NCBI GenBank assembly: GCA_002293475.1 | Contig: DBDG01000001.1 | Location: forward strand, 2,507 to 29,526 | Direction: 5' to 3' | Length of the DNA stretch: 27,020 bases | Source of the DNA: Lachnospiraceae bacterium UBA938 | GTDB taxonomy: Bacteria; Bacillota; Clostridia; Lachnospirales; Lachnospiraceae | In this document: piece by piece, positions 22,877-27,020 of the stretch | Layout: each line of letters starts with the position of its first letter | How positions within the stretch are numbered: position 1 is the stretch's first letter | Notes under the pieces: model-generated | Told to the model about the DNA's origin: nothing | Databases searched by the model: none | Seen by the model: only the letters and a program-made list of their open reading frames with translations | Translations under genes and position numbers: made by a program

Positions 22877-25126
22877 ATGATGAACAAATGCGGAATTGCA
22901 ATAACTATACTGATGGTTTTGTTTATGGCCGGCTGCGGCTCCGATCCTGCGAATTCGGTCTCGGAAGAAAACGGGCCGGTTACATATATAGCAGAGGACA
23001 TGCACTTACCCCACGAAGCCATAATTGATGAGGCGGTCTATCAGAATACTTTATACTATCTGAATATGGAGTCGGAAACTGAAAACGATATTGCAAAGAA
23101 TGTCATCTACCGGTTGGATCTGTCACAAGAGGGAGCAGAACCGGTGGCGCTTCCCGTAAGCTTTGATGACTTCGGGGAGTTAGACAGTATTGCGGATATG
23201 AAAGTTGATGAAGAGGGGCGGCTGAATCTCCTTATTTGCCGATATGAAGGCGATATGATGAACCCCCGGATTACAGATGTATCATGGATGCGGCTGGATG
23301 ATGCCGGTGAGGTGGCCGATTCTCGTCCTTTCAAGGAAATCTTTGCGGGATCGGGGGATTCGTATATAGTGGGATTCGAGACCGATGCCAAGGGGAATGT
23401 CTATATTGCCAGCGATCGCAGGGTCAGCGTCATTAATCCAGAAGGTCAGTTGATCTATCAGACGGATATCGATGGAAGCGTCAGTACGTTGTGCCGGGAC
23501 CGGGAGGGCCGGGTGTACGTGATCTGGTATGAAAGCCAGGGCATGACCATCATGGCCGAGGTGGACAGTTCGATGAAAAGTCTCGGGACGAGGCATGAGC
23601 TTTCCTTTGTGGTGGTCCCGATCGGAACCGGGCCGGGGACTGACGGTAATATCATGATTGCTAGTGACAGAGGTCTGTATGAATATGATGTAGAAGCGAA
23701 GAATTATACGGAACGGATTCAATGGTCATCGCTTGATCTGTCGGCAGATTTTAACGTCAATATCTTACAACTGGATGACGGAAGGGTATTGTGGGCCAAA
23801 TTGGAATTCTCAGAAACGGAAATGAAGTCTTCCTTATTCATGATACGTCCACAGAAAGCCGGCGAGCAGGGACAGGATGAAAAAAAGACCTTGACCTTTG
23901 GCGGGGTTTCCTTGTTTATTGAATCGAATGTCAGGGAGGCGATTGCCGAGTTTAACCGTTCTAACAACGAATACCGGATTGAGATCATAGAATACGGAGT
24001 TGACGATGTGCAGGCGGGAGTGGAACATCTGAACATGGATGTTATCAGCGGTGACGCACCGGATATTCTGATCCTGCCGGTATACCTTTCGATGAAGACC
24101 TATGCCGAAAAGGGAGTCTTGGAGAATATCTATTCTTATATAGACCAGGATGAGACGATGCAACGGGAAGATTTTCAGGAAAACATCCTGCAGGCCTTTG
24201 CGGTGGACGGGAAATTATACGGGATACCGCTTACTTTTACTGTCTCAGGGCTGTCCGGGTCTAAATCCCTGCTGGGAGAGCGGAAAAGCTGGAATATGGA
24301 TGAAATGACGGCTTTTATTGATGGTCTGGATACAGAGGGGCAGGTATTCTGGTACGCTTCCAAGTCGAATGTACTGGATCTGTGCATGAAGGCAAACGGG
24401 GAAAGCCTGATCATGCAGTCAGACGGTGCCAGTCAGTTTAACAGAGACTTTTATTTAAAGATACTGGAGTTCTCCGATCGCTTTATTGATGATGATCAGT
24501 ATAACATCGAAGAAGATGTTGAAGATATCCAGCGGCTGGTTAGAGAGAAACAGATTTACCTGCGGGAGACCAATGTGAACGGATTTTCTAATTATCAGTT
24601 AGACCGGGTGATACTGGGTGAAGAAGTCACTTATATAGGTTTTCCTTCAGAAGAAGGCGGCGGTTTCCTGACCTATTCCTTGAATACCATGGCGATCAAC
24701 AGTAAGTGTGAGAACAAAGAGATCGCGTGGCAGTTTATCAGCAGTTTGCTGACCGAGGAATTTCAGTCGGATCCGGAATCCTTTGATCTGCCGATATTAA
24801 AAAGTGCCTTAGATAAAAGCGCGGAAAGAGCCATGGAGAAGACTTATACGACCGATGAAGATGGCAATCAACAGGAGATACCCAAGGGAACGATTAGCAT
24901 GGATGATTTCCGGATGGATATGATGGCCGCCGGCGAGACAGATGTGCAGGAGATCCAAAAGATGATTGAGTCTGTGGATAAGCTCAGAGAGAGCATGGAT
25001 GTGCAGATCCTGAGTATCATCAGAGAGGAATCCCAAGCCTATTTCAATAAAGCCAAGTCAGCCGAGGAAGTGGCTGATCTGGTAGAGAACCGGATCCAGC
25101 TGTATCTGAATGAATCAGGGAAATAG
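22877..25126 (+). CDS. Lipoprotein: beta-propeller-like region fused to solute-binding domain
   Basis: 749 residues. A lipobox LFMAGC with Cys20 gives a lipid-anchored extracellular protein. Residues about 35-330 show repeated strand blocks of the six/seven-bladed propeller kind (MKVDEEGRLNLLICRYEG, FETDAKGNVYIASDRRVSVI, LCRDREGRVYVIWYES, GTDGNIMIASDRGLYEYD). From about 340, LTFGGVSLFIESNVREAIAE, FNRSNNEYRIEIIEYG, SGDAPDILILP, FAVDGKLYGIPLTFT and NKEIAWQFISSLLTEE are those of family 1 solute-binding proteins. AGAGGTGA precedes ATG 22877. No permease lies adjacent, so it may sense a ligand or serve a distant transporter. The same fusion is known from Clostridia; the ligand is unknown. Confidence 0.85.
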   Translation: MMNKCGIAITILMVLFMAGCGSDPANSVSEENGPVTYIAEDMHLPHEAIIDEAVYQNTLYYLNMESETENDIAKNVIYRLDLSQEGAEPVALPVSFDDFGELDSIADMKVDEEGRLNLLICRYEGDMMNPRITDVSWMRLDDAGEVADSRPFKEIFAGSGDSYIVGFETDAKGNVYIASDRRVSVINPEGQLIYQTDIDGSVSTLCRDREGRVYVIWYESQGMTIMAEVDSSMKSLGTRHELSFVVVPIGTGPGTDGNIMIASDRGLYEYDVEAKNYTERIQWSSLDLSADFNVNILQLDDGRVLWAKLEFSETEMKSSLFMIRPQKAGEQGQDEKKTLTFGGVSLFIESNVREAIAEFNRSNNEYRIEIIEYGVDDVQAGVEHLNMDVISGDAPDILILPVYLSMKTYAEKGVLENIYSYIDQDETMQREDFQENILQAFAVDGKLYGIPLTFTVSGLSGSKSLLGERKSWNMDEMTAFIDGLDTEGQVFWYASKSNVLDLCMKANGESLIMQSDGASQFNRDFYLKILEFSDRFIDDDQYNIEEDVEDIQRLVREKQIYLRETNVNGFSNYQLDRVILGEEVTYIGFPSEEGGGFLTYSLNTMAINSKCENKEIAWQFISSLLTEEFQSDPESFDLPILKSALDKSAERAMEKTYTTDEDGNQQEIPKGTISMDDFRMDMMAAGETDVQEIQKMIESVDKLRESMDVQILSIIREESQAYFNKAKSAEEVADLVENRIQLYLNESGK

Positions 25127-25127
25127 A

Positions 25128-25171
25128 TATCAATATCAAAGAGAATTTGTATCAGTATCAATGAGAATTTA
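25128..25171. repeat. 22-bp imperfect tandem repeat
   Basis: Two units of 22 bp (25128-25149 and 25150-25171) differ at three positions; both contain TATCA.TATCAA.GAGAATTT. It begins directly after the lipoprotein stop codon. Confidence 0.8.
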
Positions 25172-25517
25172 TAGATGGCCGATTCCCCAGGTTAGCACTT
25201 ATATACGGATTGCCGGTACTTCTCGGCCGGCAGATACAGTTAAGATAAGAGAGTTGGAGATGGAGGGAGTTAATTTATCTTGGGATGAATTGACTTGTGT
25301 CGGCTATAAGGTTACTGATGATGCAGTGAATCTATTATGTAAGGATATGAAACGATATATGGTGGAATCCGCATCAACCGAGGAAGATAAAAAGGCAGTG
25401 TGGGATGTTACCTTGGAGCATTTGCTGAACTGGAAAGTTCTGGAGCGAACGGAGGGGGAAATATTTGCGACCAATTCTTTTGTGCTGCTTACCGGTGATT
25501 ATTTTAGTTTCTCATAA
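25161..25517 (+). pseudogene. Fragment of AlbA_2-type ATP-binding protein
   Basis: About 118 residues, with TYIRIAGTSRPADTVKIREL, EMEGVNLSWDELTCVGYKVT and LLNWKVLERTEGEIFATNSF followed by VLLTG. This matches the middle of the large AlbA_2 (Schlafen-like putative DNA-binding) proteins common in Clostridia, where RxxGTSRPAD..MI.EL..EG.N.S.D and LLSWG.L....G...PTNA..LLTG are conserved. The N-terminal AlbA_2 domain and everything after LLTG are missing, so it is a remnant. The frame happens to stay open upstream into the lipoprotein gene. No convincing ribosome site is seen. Confidence 0.65.
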
Positions 25518-25732
25518 ATTCAATGTGCTTTATTCACAGGAACAGTTTCAGGATCATTTCTGCAACCGCAGCGCCTGCCCCCGGTGTTTATAAATAAATG
25601 CGAACGCAAGTAGCTTTTTGTCATTCCAGAGTTTTCACTCATAGACGATAGTTGCCATTATTTAATCTGAGGAAGAGCGGCTTCAGCCGACATTCCCATA
25701 TACTTCGCTTGACGCCCCCCTGTCGCTCAGAT

Positions 25733-25773
25733 AAAAAAAGATAAGGAAGAAGGCCAATAAGGCCTCTCTTTCT
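25733..25773 (-). terminator. Intrinsic terminator of the MNT/HEPN operon
   Basis: AGGAAGAAGGCC (25744-25755) pairs with GGCCT-C-TCTTTCT (25761-25773) around the loop AATAA with one bulged C. On the minus strand it is followed by TTATCTTTTTTTATC. It also lies inside a wider dyad, ATCTGAG/CTCAGAT, with an inner CGGCT/AGCCG stem near 25680. Confidence 0.75.
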
Positions 25774-25795
25774 GCTCCATTCACAACTAATAAAT

Positions 25796-26197
25796 CTATA
25801 ATACATCCAAGTTCTTAAGGTAGTCTTGTATTCTATTTACGAATCTTTCGGCGTTGGCGACCTGCTCCATCGCTTCTTGAGCGGAAGCAATATAAAAATC
25901 CTTATAGTCGGCCAGTTCCCGTAATTCCGATGCACTCTTAATTATCTTTGATGTATCTTTTGGAAAATCCCCGGTCTTGACATGATGTTGATTAAAGTGT
26001 GCAATGATGCCACTATGTTTACTGCTATCAAAGTCATCTAAAACAGTAACCGCACGCATAGCATGAAAAATTGCATAATATGATCGGTTGAGCGTCAATT
26101 TATACTGCTTTGCCTCAAGCATGGTTTTGGCATTATCCATATCCTCTATGGCGCGTTCAAAGCGATATTTTGATAGGGTTTTTATGCGGCTGTCCAT
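25796..26197 (-). CDS. HEPN domain protein (putative RNase toxin)
   Basis: A 133-residue all-helical HEPN protein. The R...H motif is Arg38-SYYAIF-His45 within LNRSYYAIFHAMRAV, the usual site of metal-independent RNase activity in HEPN toxins. The rest follows the UPF0332-like pattern (SKHSGIIAHFNQHHVKTGDF, ADYKDFYIASAQEAMEQVANAERFV). Its start overlaps the end of the MNT gene by 16 bases, and AAGGG lies about seven bases before ATG. With MNT it forms a HEPN/MNT toxin-antitoxin pair. In characterised type VII pairs the nucleotidyltransferase adds AMP to the HEPN toxin; the same is inferred here. Confidence 0.88.
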   Translation of the reverse strand: MDSRIKTLSKYRFERAIEDMDNAKTMLEAKQYKLTLNRSYYAIFHAMRAVTVLDDFDSSKHSGIIAHFNQHHVKTGDFPKDTSKIIKSASELRELADYKDFYIASAQEAMEQVANAERFVNRIQDYLKNLDVL

Positions 26198-26514
26198 AAA
26201 ACAATCCCTTCTCTCTTGACATTCTTATAGAAAGGCATATAATCCTCCCATTGTTGAAATTCATTATAATCAATTTGTAAAACAGAGATAACTTTATTAT
26301 ATTCCAGTTCCAAATCAACGACATGATCTAGCATTTTATCATGCATTTCCCTGGTTTGTTCGTTTTTTAACAACATTGCAATATCAATATCCGATTCTTC
26401 AGTTTGTGTCCCTCGGGCGACAGAGCCATACAGAACGATACTGACGATTAATTCGCCATAAATCCTTCGCAGCCCATTAACCAAGTGCTCAAGTATTTCA
26501 TTATAAGCCTCCAT
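26182..26514 (-). CDS. MNT-type minimal nucleotidyltransferase (antitoxin)
   Basis: 110 residues from ATG 26514, chosen because GGAGGTG lies six bases upstream; the GTG at 26523 overlaps that site. The catalytic pattern GSVARGTQTEESDIDIAML (30-48) has Gly-Ser and the Asp42/Asp44 metal-binding pair of the pol-beta superfamily. The third acidic residue is likely in VISVLQIDYNEF. It is a short, cytoplasmic enzyme expected to neutralise the HEPN partner by nucleotidylation. Co-transcribed with the HEPN gene from a promoter just upstream (TTGTAT, 17 bases, TAAAAT, 26547-26575 minus). Confidence 0.88.
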   Translation of the reverse strand: MEAYNEILEHLVNGLRRIYGELIVSIVLYGSVARGTQTEESDIDIAMLLKNEQTREMHDKMLDHVVDLELEYNKVISVLQIDYNEFQQWEDYMPFYKNVKREGIVLWTAA

Positions 26515-26546
26515 AAATTTCACCTCCGGTCAAATATCCTGCTCAT

Positions 26547-26575
26547 ATTTTACCCCATTTTGCTGGTAAATACAA
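26547..26575 (-). promoter_or_regulatory. Candidate promoter of the MNT/HEPN operon
   Basis: On the minus strand TTGTAT (26570-26575), 17 bases, TAAAAT (26547-26552), about 30 bases before the start codon. The -10 is good; the -35 is weak. Confidence 0.4.
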
Positions 26576-26604
26576 CAAATAATAATGCAAGCTCCAAATT
26601 CCTA

Positions 26605-26892
26605 GGTGATATATACAATGTGGCAACAGGTAAAAATATTGGAAATGATAGTATTATATTTATCTATGATTATGAAATGAACAAAGGTAGATGGGATAAA
26701 AATATAATTCCTTTTTATGGAATTGGCAATGGTGATTATTTTTGTCTAAGTACAAAAGAATGTCCTAATTCAAGAGTGTATTATTACTACCATGAAAATG
26801 CAAGGATAGAAAAAACTAATGATAGTTTTGATATCTGGATTAAAGATTTACCTGACTTTTTTAAGTTAGGACTATTCCAGAAAAAGAAGTGA
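26605..26892 (+). pseudogene. SUKH (SMI1/KNR4) immunity-protein C-terminal remnant
   Basis: About 95 codons ending at 26892: DSIIFIYDYEMNKGRWDKNI, IPFYGIGNGDYFCLSTKECP, RVYYYYHENARI and SFDIWIKDLPDFF. The order IPF..GxGxGDYFCL, VYY..HE, SF..W...L is that of the C-terminal half of SUKH-family proteins, which act as immunity proteins to polymorphic toxins. The N-terminal half is absent; upstream the frame runs into the MNT promoter region of the other strand and has no ribosome site. The base composition (AT-rich) differs from the arginine locus. Confidence 0.6.
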
Positions 26893-26903
26893 ACTGACGG
26901 AGA

Positions 26904-27020
26904 TTATTTTTTAAATAGATTCTGAAAGTAAGACTGGCTGGAAAGGCACAGGTAATTGCTGATTTCAGCAAGGCTCTTAAATTCTATGCTGGTACTTGAA
27001 GGGTTAATATGGTAAGATTG
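26904..27020 (-). pseudogene. AraC-family HTH fragment, truncated, running off the window
   Basis: On the minus strand the frame from the right edge reads SIEFKSLAEISNYLCLSSQS then YFQNLFKK and TAA (stop at 26904-26906). SLAEIxxYLxLSxQSYFxxLFKK is the second helix-turn-helix of AraC regulators, where KYTGxxPxxYR should follow. The stop falls exactly there, so the protein lacks its last 15-20 residues. The upstream part lies outside the window and may or may not be intact. Confidence 0.6.

Noticed and set aside
25110..25160. Upstream start of the AlbA_2-like fragment overlapping the lipoprotein gene
   Set aside because: The overlapping part is not protein-like and lies over a tandem repeat; similarity begins only near TYIRIAGTSRPAD.
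1..27020. CRISPR array, tRNA or complete insertion sequence
   Set aside because: No regularly spaced palindromic repeats, no tRNA-like TTCGAAT/CCA pattern and no intact transposase were found by reading; the tandem repeats present lack spacers.

Overview
The window looks like chromosomal DNA of a Gram-positive anaerobe of the Clostridia, most likely Lachnospiraceae. Family content supports this: DUF4364, DegV, DUF1294, DUF3784, a LytTR regulator, a class B sortase with a BspA/InlB-type surface protein, and lipoprotein solute-binding proteins. So do AT-rich spacers with sigma-A-like promoters and strong AGGAGG ribosome sites. No species assignment is attempted and no tRNA, rRNA or CRISPR array was seen.

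Layout. 1-1.9 kb: a secreted leucine-rich-repeat protein and an uncharacterised coiled-coil-like protein, ended by a strong hairpin. 1.9-4.6 kb (minus): a MacB/FtsX-type ABC transporter whose promoter carries a perfect palindrome at the expected start of transcription, preceded by a DUF4364 winged-helix gene. 4.8-5.6 kb: a DegV fatty-acid-binding protein with its own good promoter. 5.65-7.95 kb (minus): an apparent operon argG - DUF1294 - LytTR response regulator.

8.0-15.2 kb is an arginine biosynthesis locus. A divergent control region carries argG and GNAT promoters and candidate ARG boxes. Then follow a GNAT acetyltransferase, a gene of unknown function, a 24-residue membrane peptide coupled to it, argJ, argB, argD, and a solute-binding protein whose start overlaps the argD stop. 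argC, argF, argH and carAB are not here. ArgJ retains its nucleophilic Thr (preceded by Cys rather than Ala). ArgB has the N-terminal helix typical of arginine-inhibited enzymes. The spacers hold hairpins and short tandem duplications, most strikingly a five-copy 14-bp repeat just before argD.

15.3-20.9 kb: a Fic-domain protein, then a 994-residue wall-anchored surface protein (BspA leucine-rich repeats, five near-identical InlB-like repeats, NPQTG sorting signal). It converges through a 14-bp-stem terminator on a class B sortase gene, a plausible enzyme-substrate pair.

20.9-27.0 kb is a gene graveyard with a few intact genes. Intact: a VOC/glyoxalase-like protein behind a perfect-consensus promoter, a DUF3784 membrane protein, a lipoprotein joining a beta-propeller-like part to a solute-binding part, and an MNT/HEPN toxin-antitoxin pair with a good terminator. 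Between them lie fragments resembling a tyrosine recombinase, a GH31 glycosidase, an AlbA_2-type ATP-binding protein, a SUKH immunity protein and an AraC regulator. Repeated insertion and decay is the likely history. I did not find a clear new multi-gene system. The best leads are the unknown gene plus 24-residue peptide in the arginine locus, the repeat array before argD, and the sortase/substrate pair.
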